From DATFAS01 sp035254305 (GTDB taxonomy: Bacteria; Bacillota; Bacilli; Aneurinibacillales; RAOX-1), in the NCBI GenBank assembly GCA_035254305.1, contig DATFAS010000253.1, positions 1 to 14,252 on the forward strand: DNA of 14,252 nt. Reading direction: 5' to 3'. Positions within the stretch are counted from its first letter, which is position 1. The number at the start of each line of letters is the position of its first letter. Position numbers and translations under genes: made by a program. Under the pieces are notes generated by a model, which was not told the DNA's origin, did no database searches, and saw nothing but the letters and a program-made list of their open reading frames with translations. Below are positions 1 through 6,949 of this stretch, one piece after another.

Positions 1-52
1 TTCAATTAATATCGTTTAAAATAATATCAAACTAAAACTAAGGTGAGTTCCT

Positions 53-1057
53 ATGAGTGTAACGATAAAAGATATAGCACGACTATCTGGGGTAAGCTAT
101 TCTACCGTTTCTAAGGCTCTGAATGATAGTCCATTAGTAAAAGATGATACGAAGCGCAAGATCTTAAACCTCGCCCAAAAGCTTGGCTATCAACCTAATA
201 TTGCTGCTCAAAGCCTTGTTTCCAAGAAAAGCCGCACAATTGGGCTGCTATGGCCAACAGTTGAACGAGCTGCATTGTCTTCCTTAGCTACTAAGATTAA
301 CGAAGAGCTCGAAAAAAATTCATATTCTATGATTTTATCTATAAATTCTGTTGAATCCGCTATTAATCTTTTTAATCGTTTTCAAGTCGATGGAATTCTT
401 GTTTTTGATGAAAGTGTTTCCTCCCATCACCATATAGGATCTATTACTTCGTTGGCACCCGTGCTATGCTTTGGAGAATCGGGAAGCCGCAACATACCTT
501 CATTAGATGTAAATCGACAAGAAGCTATTCGTGACGCTGTACATTATCTAGGTAGATTGGGCCATAAACGTATTTCGTATATCGGAGATTTAACGGACCG
601 AATCATTCAACAAAAGAAATATCTTGGTTTTACCAAGGGAATTTGTGAATTAGGCCTTCATGTCCATCCAGATATGGCGATTAATAGCTACGGGCTAAGT
701 TGGGAAGATGGCTACAATGCCGCTAAACGGCTAATTGAATCTTCCTACTCTCCTACAGCAATTGTCAGTGGTAGTTATGATCTCACGGTAGGAATTATTA
801 GGGCTCTAAACGAATATAGGCTACAAATACCGGGTGACCTCTCACTAATTAGTTACGACAATATTCCACAGTTTGCTAGCTTCGATGTACCGATTACGGC
901 AATCGGTGCCCCAGTAGAAAATATTGCAAAAGGCATTGTGGAAGCCTTATTAAAACTGATAAATCAAGATGAATCTAAAGAACCTCTTCATGATGATTTT
1001 CCTTCTCTTCAATCCGAGCTTAAAGAAAGAGAGTCTTGTTCCAAACCTAGTGCCTAA
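53..1057 (+). CDS. LacI-family transcriptional regulator (ExuR-like)
   Basis: A 334-residue cytoplasmic DNA-binding repressor of normal LacI/GalR length. Residues about 3-48 form the helix-turn-helix headpiece (TIKDIARLSGVSYSTVSKALN, the usual start of the family). Residues about 49-58 are the hinge helix that inserts in the operator minor groove, and about 61-310 form the periplasmic-binding-protein-like effector domain, starting SRTIGLLWP. The ATG follows an AGGTGAG ribosome binding site at 41-47. The headpiece resembles, from memory, Bacillus ExuR, a regulator of hexuronate use. The gene converges on uxaA, whose promoter carries a perfect CG-centred palindrome, so uxaA control is the simplest role. 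The effector is likely a uronate-pathway sugar acid, but the sequence does not show which. Family is certain; the exuR identity is only suggestive, so no symbol is given. Confidence 0.93.
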   Translation: MSVTIKDIARLSGVSYSTVSKALNDSPLVKDDTKRKILNLAQKLGYQPNIAAQSLVSKKSRTIGLLWPTVERAALSSLATKINEELEKNSYSMILSINSVESAINLFNRFQVDGILVFDESVSSHHHIGSITSLAPVLCFGESGSRNIPSLDVNRQEAIRDAVHYLGRLGHKRISYIGDLTDRIIQQKKYLGFTKGICELGLHVHPDMAINSYGLSWEDGYNAAKRLIESSYSPTAIVSGSYDLTVGIIRALNEYRLQIPGDLSLISYDNIPQFASFDVPITAIGAPVENIAKGIVEALLKLINQDESKEPLHDDFPSLQSELKERESCSKPSA

Positions 1058-1077
1058 TTGTTAATTAGTAAAGAAAA

Positions 1078-1138
1078 CTTGGGACCGGAGCCAAGTCTTT
1101 AGGTGAGGGCACACCCTCTGAGCACAATGATTGTACCT
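1078..1138 (+). other. cluster of small inverted repeats downstream of the lacI-type gene
   Basis: Between the regulator stop codon and the terminator are several nested inverted repeats. CTTGG/CCAAG (1078-1082 with 1091-1095) encloses GACCGGAG. AGGT/ACCT (1101-1104 with 1135-1138) could close a junction holding GAGGG-caca-CCCTC (1105-1118) and ACAATGATTGT (1124-1134). This could be a folded 3' UTR or a small RNA ending at the next hairpin. I recognise no riboswitch or known RNA family, and chance pairing is possible. Confidence 0.3.
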
Positions 1139-1148
1139 GAGAATGAAG

Positions 1149-1188
1149 AAGGGTGTCTAAGAAAGTTTTACTTTCTTAGGACACCCTT
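1149..1188. terminator. long hairpin, probable bidirectional terminator between lacI-type gene and uxaA
   Basis: A 17-bp stem (1149-1165 with 1171-1188) has one bulged G and a 5-base TTTTA loop; the arms begin AAGGGTGTC and end GACACCCTT. It lies between two convergent genes. The + strand continues ATCTTTT and the - strand CTTCATTC, so the U-tracts are modest for so strong a stem. It most likely stops transcription from both sides. Confidence 0.75.
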
Positions 1189-1212
1189 ATCTTTTACCAA
1201 TATCTCTAAATA

Positions 1213-2706
1213 CTACAAAATAACTCCATCTTTAAATATTGCGATTTCCTTATACCCATTTCTTTCATTTTTCGTCTCTATTTCACCTGAAGCCACTTTC
1301 ACAATGTACTCAAAGAATTCCTCGCGAAGCTGATCCATTGAAATTCCATCCAATAGCTGCCCGGCATTAAAGTCTATCCAGTTCTTTTTCTTCTCATAAA
1401 GGGCAGTATTCGTAGAAATTTTCACTGTTGGTACAGGCCCTCCGAATGGAGTTCCTCTTCCTGTCGTAAAGAGAACGATATGGGCTCCTGCAGCACTGAG
1501 TGCTGTAACCGAAACAAGGTCATTACCTGGTGCTTGAATGAGATTTAGCCCCTGCTCGGTAACTCGTTGACCGTATGGAAGGACGTCCACCACGGTACTC
1601 GAACCGCCTTTTTGCGTGCAACCCAAAGATTTTTCCTCTAGAGTGGTAATACCACCTGCTTTATTCCCCGGGGAAGGGTTTTCATAAACTTCTTGGCCAT
1701 GACTAATAAAATATTCCTTAAAATCATTGATTAAATGAACGGTCTTTTCAAATACCTCGGAATTTAAAGCACGATTCATCAGAATCGTTTCTGCACCAAA
1801 CATTTCGGGAACCTCAGTTAGAATGGTTGTCCCGTTATGACTAATCAACATATCAGAGAATTGTCCCACTAATGGGTTAGCAGTAATTCCAGAAAATGCA
1901 TCGGAGCCCCCACATTTAAGCCCTACCTTAAGCTTCGATAACGTAACAGATTCGCGCTTAAAACCTTCAGCGTAAGTAACCAATTCCTCTAGAAGGTTTA
2001 ATCCAGCCTCGATCTCATCTGACTGTTCTTGAGCAGACATAAACTTAATCCGGTTCGGATCATAATCCCCTAATACCTTCTTTAATTCAGAAATCTGATT
2101 GTTTTCACATCCTAAACCTACAATTAATACCCCTGCTGCATTCGGGTGGTGGGCTAAACCAGATAAGGCTCTTTGCGTATTTACTAAATCATCCCCTAAT
2201 TGTGAACAACCAAATGGATGTGGAAAATGATAGACTCCATCAAATTGTCGGTTTGCAAACTGTTTGTTTGCCAATCGTACTAATGCTTCGCAGGTTTTAT
2301 TTATACAACCTACTGTGTTGATAATCCAAATTTCATTGCGAATCCCAATTTCCCCATTTCCACGCACATATCCCATGAATGTTCTATCAGCATGAGTCGA
2401 AGCTGCTTGTATTTCAGATGGATGATAGGAGTATTCAAGTGTTCCTTCTAGCCCACTCTTTAGATTGTGACTATGAATCCAATCCCCGATTTGAATTTCC
2501 TGAAGGGCTTTCCCGATGGAAAAACCATATTTCACCACGTTTTTACCTATTTCAATTTGTTGAATCGCAATTTTATGGCCCTTCGGTACGGACTGCCGTA
2601 CTGTAACCGTTTGATCTCCAAGCTGAATGGTATCCCCTTCGTTAAAATCCTGGAGTGCAACAAAAACGTTATCTAAAGGATTGATTCTAATCACATTTGA
2701 GTTCAC
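1213..2706 (-). CDS. uxaA: Altronate dehydratase, UxaA family
   Basis: Dehydrates D-altronate to 2-keto-3-deoxygluconate in galacturonate breakdown; a cytoplasmic, metal-dependent enzyme. At 497 residues it has the full two-part architecture, an N-terminal SAF domain (about 10-82) and a C-terminal galactarate/altronate dehydratase domain (about 105-497), close to the E. coli UxaA length. Conserved blocks include RGNGEIGIRN (115-124), FGCSQLGDD (165-173), GLGCEN (197-202), KCGGSDAFSG (264-273), LGCTQKGG (361-368) and TTGRGTPFGGPVPTVK. The start is GTG, 6 bases after AAGGTGAT (read on the minus strand). It has its own promoter and a LacI-type operator. No other uronate genes (uxaB, uxaC, kdgK, kdgA, transporter) are present here. 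Galactarate dehydratase is a close relative and cannot be wholly excluded, but the fused SAF form of this length fits UxaA. Confidence 0.92.
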   Translation of the reverse strand: MNSNVIRINPLDNVFVALQDFNEGDTIQLGDQTVTVRQSVPKGHKIAIQQIEIGKNVVKYGFSIGKALQEIQIGDWIHSHNLKSGLEGTLEYSYHPSEIQAASTHADRTFMGYVRGNGEIGIRNEIWIINTVGCINKTCEALVRLANKQFANRQFDGVYHFPHPFGCSQLGDDLVNTQRALSGLAHHPNAAGVLIVGLGCENNQISELKKVLGDYDPNRIKFMSAQEQSDEIEAGLNLLEELVTYAEGFKRESVTLSKLKVGLKCGGSDAFSGITANPLVGQFSDMLISHNGTTILTEVPEMFGAETILMNRALNSEVFEKTVHLINDFKEYFISHGQEVYENPSPGNKAGGITTLEEKSLGCTQKGGSSTVVDVLPYGQRVTEQGLNLIQAPGNDLVSVTALSAAGAHIVLFTTGRGTPFGGPVPTVKISTNTALYEKKKNWIDFNAGQLLDGISMDQLREEFFEYIVKVASGEIETKNERNGYKEIAIFKDGVIL

Positions 2707-2730
2707 TTTAAGATCACCTTTTCTAATTTG

Positions 2731-2746
2731 ATAACAACGTTGTTAT
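2731..2746. promoter_or_regulatory. LacI-family operator at the uxaA promoter
   Basis: ATAACAACGTTGTTAT is a perfect 16-bp palindrome with the central CG typical of LacI/GalR operators. It covers about -2 to +14 relative to the predicted uxaA start point (near 2744), where bound repressor would block initiation. The regulator encoded at 53-1057 is the obvious candidate; this is inference. Confidence 0.75.
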
Positions 2747-2750
2747 TTTG

Positions 2751-2779
2751 AGTATAATACCGTTTTATAATCTTGTAAA
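2751..2779 (-). promoter_or_regulatory. sigma-A promoter of uxaA
   Basis: On the minus strand, TTTACA (2774-2779) is followed after 17 bases by TATACT (2751-2756), each hexamer close to consensus. The predicted start point is near 2744, giving a leader of about 38 bases. Confidence 0.8.
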
Positions 2780-2835
2780 TTGTAATGTTTTTACCTTCAA
2801 GAAGAATTTTAATTTTCTACCATTGTTCACGATGT

Positions 2836-2865
2836 GAAAAAATCAGCTCGATGTTAAAGAGCTGA
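2836..2865 (-). terminator. terminator of the apbE/cytochrome b operon
   Basis: Read on the minus strand, TCAGCTC pairs with GAGCTGA (2859-2865 with 2843-2849) around a 9-base loop, then a run of six T (2837-2842). It sits immediately after the stop codon at 2867, a normal intrinsic terminator. Confidence 0.8.
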
Positions 2866-2866
2866 C

Positions 2867-3457
2867 TTAAGATGTTCGGATTTGTTTTTTCTCAAGTCTT
2901 GCAGATTTTTCCGTTCTAACTAAGGTGAAACGAAATACAGCTAATAGGAAGACCATTCCGCCCGTAACAAGGTACATTATTTGTGTCCAACCGTATTGAC
3001 TATCTGTTCCTAGTGTTACTCCGTGAAATAATGCTACAAGATAGCTTGGGAAGGCAAGAAAATGGATACTTTTCCATACTTTTTTCCCTACCATTTTCAT
3101 TAGATCTGACGAAAGTACGAGTAAGAATAACCCATAAAGCGCAATCGTCCCAAGCCCATTTCTGAATGTCTCTGAATGAGCTGTGAAAGGGATAAGAATT
3201 TCCCCCAAAGAATAGCCAACATGCTGATCAAAAACTAAGACTAATCCATGAATCATCCCAAACAACAATCCAAACCAACCTGTTGTATTATGGATCGTAT
3301 ACAGGATAGATCGACTTCTTGGGCTGGCCCATTTCATGCTTTGTAGAATACCTACTACCATCGATAGAAATAATAGGGCGTACGAGGTTAGCCCTGCTGC
3401 TCTTGTTGTATACCAAACTGGAAACAAACCCGCAAATTGACTAAGAAGCTCTTCCAA
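2867..3457 (-). CDS. Ferric-reductase-like transmembrane cytochrome b
   Basis: A 196-residue integral membrane protein with about five to six hydrophobic segments (near 20-40, 57-76, 102-118, 130-149, 158-178). Two pairs of membrane histidines, H56/H70 and H132/H145, have the 13-14 residue spacing that holds two stacked b hemes in ferric reductase/NOX/MsrQ-type domains. There is no cytoplasmic FAD/NADPH domain, so electrons must come from, or go to, another partner. The start is TTG, 7 bases after GGAGGA; the nearby ATG reads the last codons of apbE in another frame. It overlaps the end of apbE by 17 bases, which argues for translational coupling and joint function. Likely role: transmembrane electron transfer linked to a covalent flavin. 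MsrQ is an alternative, but no MsrP molybdo-partner is nearby. Confidence 0.8.
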   Translation of the reverse strand: MEELLSQFAGLFPVWYTTRAAGLTSYALLFLSMVVGILQSMKWASPRSRSILYTIHNTTGWFGLLFGMIHGLVLVFDQHVGYSLGEILIPFTAHSETFRNGLGTIALYGLFLLVLSSDLMKMVGKKVWKSIHFLAFPSYLVALFHGVTLGTDSQYGWTQIMYLVTGGMVFLLAVFRFTLVRTEKSARLEKKQIRTS

Positions 3458-4370
3458 AGTCCATTCCTCCTTGTAAACAATATGATTCTAATCCGGACCC
3501 GATCACGATCGAATGATCGTATCGAACACCTATTACAGCAAGCTCTGGCTCTATCTTCTCAAGCCACGAAATTCCTTTTTCACTGCCAAGAATTAATACA
3601 CATTTAGCATATACTTCAGCTTGAATAAGATTGGGTGCCAATACTGTAACCTGAACGAAATCGGATTGGCTTGGCTGTTGTGTTCTTGGATCTACAATAT
3701 GGTTGTACTGATTCCCACTTGCATCCTTCCAGCTTCGTTTGATTATGCTACTTGTTGCAACTCCCGCTTCCCGACAAATTTTTAAAGTGGCCATCTCTTT
3801 ATCTGATTCGAATGGATCTTCGATCTCGATCTCCCACACATTCTCTTCATTTCCCCAGAAAACAATATCTCCTCCGGCATCAATGACACCCTCTGTAACT
3901 CCCTCTTCCTTCAATAATTGTGAAAGATAGTGAGCAATCCAACCTTTTGCAAACCCTCCTAGATCAACAGATACATGGGGCGATAACATGATACTCCTTA
4001 ACACAGGGTCCATCTTCAGCGGTTCTTGAATAGAACCATCGTATTTCCTCTTTTCCACTGAATAAATTTCCGATAATGTTTCGAAGCTCTGGTTATACCC
4101 CAGATCACATAGCACATGCCCCAGATATGGATTAAACAATCCCCCCGTTTTGGAATGATACGAATGAGCATGATCTAGTACTTCAAATAATAAGGCGGAG
4201 GAAAGAAAAGGAGTTCCCTGACTTCGATTTAATCTCGATAGTTCACTATTTATCTTAAAGCGACTTAATTTCTCTTCAACAAATCTAAACCATGATTCGA
4301 CTTTCTCATTCATTTGGGTAGAAAACCCATAGGTTCTGACATCTGTATTCATAGCACGAAAAGTATGCAT
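3441..4370 (-). CDS. apbE: FAD:protein FMN transferase (ApbE family)
   Basis: ApbE enzymes move FMN from FAD to a Ser/Thr of extracytoplasmic redox proteins, with Mg2+. The 309 residues show the family blocks: SRFKINSELSRLN (36-48), TGGLFNP (75-81), DLGGFAKGW (136-144), DAGGDIVFWG (164-173), ATSS (205-208) and HIVDPRT (224-230). Two oddities. There is no signal peptide or lipobox, so it appears cytoplasmic unless translation starts elsewhere. And the segment that usually reads AD-A-x-x-T (Mg2+ ligands Asp and Thr) reads AEVYAK here, with Glu252 and Lys256 in those places; I believe some Gram-positive ApbE branches share this. It is preceded by the 110-residue anchored protein and overlaps the cytochrome b gene. 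No protein here carries an obvious flavinylation motif. Confident family call; target unknown. Confidence 0.93.
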   Translation of the reverse strand: MHTFRAMNTDVRTYGFSTQMNEKVESWFRFVEEKLSRFKINSELSRLNRSQGTPFLSSALLFEVLDHAHSYHSKTGGLFNPYLGHVLCDLGYNQSFETLSEIYSVEKRKYDGSIQEPLKMDPVLRSIMLSPHVSVDLGGFAKGWIAHYLSQLLKEEGVTEGVIDAGGDIVFWGNEENVWEIEIEDPFESDKEMATLKICREAGVATSSIIKRSWKDASGNQYNHIVDPRTQQPSQSDFVQVTVLAPNLIQAEVYAKCVLILGSEKGISWLEKIEPELAVIGVRYDHSIVIGSGLESYCLQGGMDFGRAS

Positions 4371-4390
4371 CTTCCATTCCCTACCTTTCT

Positions 4391-4723
4391 TTATGATGCA
4401 CGGGATCGCATTCTTTCACTGTTACTCGTGGTTCCATTCGTGCTTCCAAGTTGTGGTTGTTGATTTGTTATGGTGGGACTTGTAGCCTTTGCAGAATGGT
4501 GATTGGAAGCCACTCCGTTGTTATTATTTGTTATGGAATCTGTACTTCTCCATTCTTGCCTGATTGCATCCTGACGACTCATTTGGGTATCCATACTATT
4601 TGATTTTGTATTGGCTGCAGATTGAGTATCTTGATCATATCTCTCGGTCAAACCGATAAAACCTGTAAATAATGCTACACTCGATAAACCAATAAACCAT
4701 TTCGTAAGCTGATTGTTCGCCAT
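4391..4723 (-). CDS. Small membrane-anchored Asn/Ser/Thr-rich protein of unknown function
   Basis: First gene of the operon, 20 bases before apbE. The 110-residue product has one N-terminal hydrophobic segment (about 8-25, WFIGLSSVALFTGFIGL), then a low-complexity, probably disordered tail rich in N, S, T and Q (for example TNNNNG, NQQPQLGSTNGTTSNSER), ending in the basic stretch RMRSRAS. The Lys before the membrane segment favours an extracytoplasmic tail. I recognise no domain. Position suggests a partner or substrate of ApbE and the cytochrome b, but I do not find the D-x-x-[ST]-G-A-[ST] flavinylation motif. A GAAGGGA ribosome binding site precedes the ATG. It is convincingly a gene (operon position, signal-anchor architecture), but function is open. 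Confidence 0.75.
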   Translation of the reverse strand: MANNQLTKWFIGLSSVALFTGFIGLTERYDQDTQSAANTKSNSMDTQMSRQDAIRQEWRSTDSITNNNNGVASNHHSAKATSPTITNQQPQLGSTNGTTSNSERMRSRAS

Positions 4724-4764
4724 TATTTTAAATCCCTTCTCGAACAGAATTTTAAGCTAAGATT

Positions 4765-4802
4765 ACTATACCGACGGATAATGAAAAAAAAGTGAAAGTG
4801 AA
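4765..4802 (-). promoter_or_regulatory. possible promoter of the apbE operon with a short direct repeat
   Basis: On the minus strand a TATAGT -10 (4765-4770) lacks a good -35 at normal spacing. The position is occupied by the repeat AGTGAAAGTGAA (+ strand, 4791-4802). A weak -35 with nearby repeats would fit control by the divergently encoded response regulator. I could not pick a convincing + strand promoter for the regulator gene in the same 158-bp gap. Confidence 0.35.
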
Positions 4803-4881
4803 CTCTTTATATTCATTTATTTTTAATCTCCATCATGTACCTTCTAAACGTTAGAAAAATATTGGATTGGAGGCAGACTAG

Positions 4882-5556
4882 ATGAACATTCTTTTAGCTG
4901 AGGATGATCTTCGACTTGGTCAATTGGTTGCACATATGTTAAAGAAGAAAGGTGGATACAATGTAGAATGGATTCAAAGAGGAGACGATGTGGTTGATTA
5001 TATCTTAGGCTCCCACTTTGACCTACTCATTCTCGACTGGATGATGCCGGGTGCGGATGGGATCAGTATCTGTCGTACATTAAGAAAAGATGGCTATACA
5101 GGAGCTATTCTCATGCTGACAGCTAAGGATTCCCTGCAAGATCGAGTACAGGGCCTAGATGCAGGTGCGGATGATTATCTTATCAAGCCATTCGAGCTTG
5201 ATGAGTTGCTTGCTCGCCTTAGAGCTCTTACCAGACGTAATTACGCACCAATCCAAGAAGAGATTGTCCATATTCACGACCTTGCATTGAATCGTACAAG
5301 TCATACCGTTCATGTTGGGGAGGAAGAAATCGGGCTCACTCCCCGTGAATTTCAATTATTGGATTTATTTGTCCAAAATAAAAATCAAGTCCTCACACGT
5401 GAAATTATCTTAGATCGTATTTGGGGTATAGGTGCAGATGTTTCCTTGAAATCCATTGATGCGATCGTGAAATTACTACGAAAAAAATTAGATTTATCAG
5501 GTAAAAGTGGGCTCATACAGAGCATTCGAGGGGTGGGCTACAAACTTGAAGAATAA
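4882..5556 (+). CDS. OmpR/PhoB-family response regulator
   Basis: A 224-residue two-domain transcription factor. The receiver (1-118) has the acidic pair D8/D9, phospho-acceptor D52 (LLILDWMMPGADG), T80 and K102 (the KPF motif), so all switch residues are present. The C-terminal winged helix (about 128-222) has the typical GLTPREFQLLDLF start and RGVGYKLEE end. ATG follows TTGGAGG by 8 bases. The gene is 5' of and overlaps its sensor kinase. It is divergent from the apbE/cytochrome b operon, the most likely target by position. The system resembles many unassigned Bacillales pairs, so I give no name. Confidence 0.96.
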   Translation: MNILLAEDDLRLGQLVAHMLKKKGGYNVEWIQRGDDVVDYILGSHFDLLILDWMMPGADGISICRTLRKDGYTGAILMLTAKDSLQDRVQGLDAGADDYLIKPFELDELLARLRALTRRNYAPIQEEIVHIHDLALNRTSHTVHVGEEEIGLTPREFQLLDLFVQNKNQVLTREIILDRIWGIGADVSLKSIDAIVKLLRKKLDLSGKSGLIQSIRGVGYKLEE

Positions 5557-6922
5557 GTGGTGGGCCCAAGTTCGAAGCAAATTCAAGAGAAGAGATCTTT
5601 TCAAACAAACCCATAGGCGCCTAACCCTTCAATTCAGTGGAATTTTAATGCTCTTTCTAGGGCTCTTCACCGTTTTTGTTTATTCTCTTCTCTATATGTA
5701 CAGCATCTATGAGCAAGAAATGCAAATCAATGATTTGGCTAATCAGGAAGTAAATGAAATGAAGGATCTGCTGCTTCGCAGCAAATCAGACCAACTTCCA
5801 GGGAATATCACCAATGAATTTACATTAGGACAAGAACAATTCTTTTATTATTTGCTTAATAAGGCAGGACAGCCAATAGCTGGAGATGAAATGATCCACC
5901 CACTTCGGCCTGACTTAATAGAGTTGATACAGGGCTGGAATCCAGGTCCAACAGAGGTCCGCTATGCTAAATTATCCATAGGACACCCTCTGTTCCGTAA
6001 TCAACGACATACCCGTGAAATCCACCTAGTGATGACAGGTCGGGCCTTGGTCTATAACGGGGATAAAATGGGTACACTTTATGTTGGTAAGGACATCTCC
6101 TTTCAGTCTCAGCTGCTTCGTTGGCTTCTAATGATCCTAGTAAGTTTAGTCCTTCTGTTTGCTTTAGTAGCCATTGTCATTAGTCATTTTATGTCTAAGC
6201 GGTCCATGAAGCCTATTATTCAATCTTATAGAAGACAGCAAGAATTTGTAGCAGATGCTTCCCACGAGCTTCGAACACCATTAAGTGTGATGCTCTCCTC
6301 CATAGACACCTTAGAATTGGAGGAGCATATTGAGCAGGATCCCTTTTCTTTTAATGTTTTATCTAACATGAAGGATGAGGTAAAACGGATGACTAAGCTG
6401 GTTGGTGATCTACTAACACTAGCCCGTTCTGACTCTGGGGACATAGAATTAGCCAAAAGTTCATTTGATTTTAGTTTTTATGCACATAAAATCATTCAAA
6501 CCTTCCTACCGCTTGCATCATCTAAACAAATCCATTTGCAATTAGATGTTCCTGAAACACTTGTAATACTCGGGGATTTGGACCGTTTGACACAATTAGT
6601 GTATATCCTACTAGATAATGCGATTAAATATACACCTGAAAATGGAGAAGTAAAGCTTCGTTTATTTATAGAACACGTCAAACATCGAGAATTACTCTAT
6701 ATGATTGTCAAAGATACCGGAATTGGAATCGATTCAGAGGATCATGATCGGATATTCGATCGTTTCTATCGAGAGGACAAAGCAAGATCCCGACAACTAG
6801 GTGGACATGGGCTAGGTTTGGCTATTGCGAAGTGGATTGTCGATGCGCATCAAGGTAGGATTCGAGTCTCTAGTAAAATAGGTACTGGAACAACATTTAC
6901 GATTATCATTCCTATACGCTGA
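5546..6922 (+). CDS. Sensor histidine kinase, partner of the OmpR-type regulator
   Basis: Membrane sensor kinase of 458 residues from the TTG at 5546, which follows GAGGGGTGGG (5528-5537). A GTG at 5507 would give 471, but the extra residues are read from the regulator's conserved end in another frame. Segments: membrane 28-54, extracytoplasmic loop about 55-189 with no recognised sensor domain, membrane 190-216, then HisKA with H240 in FVADASHELRTPLS. The HATPase_c domain has N358 (LLDNAIKYTPENG), DTGIGI (390-395) and GGHGLGLAI (419-427). All catalytic boxes are intact. There is little room for a HAMP domain between the second membrane segment and HisKA. It overlaps the regulator gene by 11 bases, so both should be made together. 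The signal is unknown; the adjacent redox operon hints at flavin, quinone or envelope redox state. Confidence 0.95.
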   Translation: MKNKWWAQVRSKFKRRDLFKQTHRRLTLQFSGILMLFLGLFTVFVYSLLYMYSIYEQEMQINDLANQEVNEMKDLLLRSKSDQLPGNITNEFTLGQEQFFYYLLNKAGQPIAGDEMIHPLRPDLIELIQGWNPGPTEVRYAKLSIGHPLFRNQRHTREIHLVMTGRALVYNGDKMGTLYVGKDISFQSQLLRWLLMILVSLVLLFALVAIVISHFMSKRSMKPIIQSYRRQQEFVADASHELRTPLSVMLSSIDTLELEEHIEQDPFSFNVLSNMKDEVKRMTKLVGDLLTLARSDSGDIELAKSSFDFSFYAHKIIQTFLPLASSKQIHLQLDVPETLVILGDLDRLTQLVYILLDNAIKYTPENGEVKLRLFIEHVKHRELLYMIVKDTGIGIDSEDHDRIFDRFYREDKARSRQLGGHGLGLAIAKWIVDAHQGRIRVSSKIGTGTTFTIIIPIR

Positions 6923-6923
6923 A

Positions 6924-6947
6924 AAAAGGTCGCCATTGCGACCTTTT
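6924..6947. terminator. bidirectional terminator between sensor kinase and pspA-like gene
   Basis: AAAAGGTCGC-catt-GCGACCTTTT is a perfect 10-bp stem with a 4-base loop. It gives a T-run on each strand and sits between two convergent genes, ending both transcripts. Confidence 0.9.
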
Positions 6948-6949
6948 CA

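Noticed and set aside
1103..1333. Short open frame across the terminator and the 3' end of uxaA
   Set aside because: It runs through the 17-bp hairpin and antisense to conserved uxaA codons, and has no ribosome binding site; a shadow frame.
2826..2838. TTCACGATGTGAA palindrome
   Set aside because: It falls between the terminator T-tract of one operon and the upstream region of uxaA, about 75 bp from the promoter. It does not match Fnr, CcpA or Rex spacing. Probably chance.
5507..5545. N-terminal extension of the sensor kinase from a GTG at 5507
   Set aside because: It would overlap the regulator gene by 50 bases and has only a weak ribosome binding site. The added residues are the regulator's conserved C-terminal codons read in another frame. 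The TTG at 5546, behind GAGGGGTGGG, is more credible.
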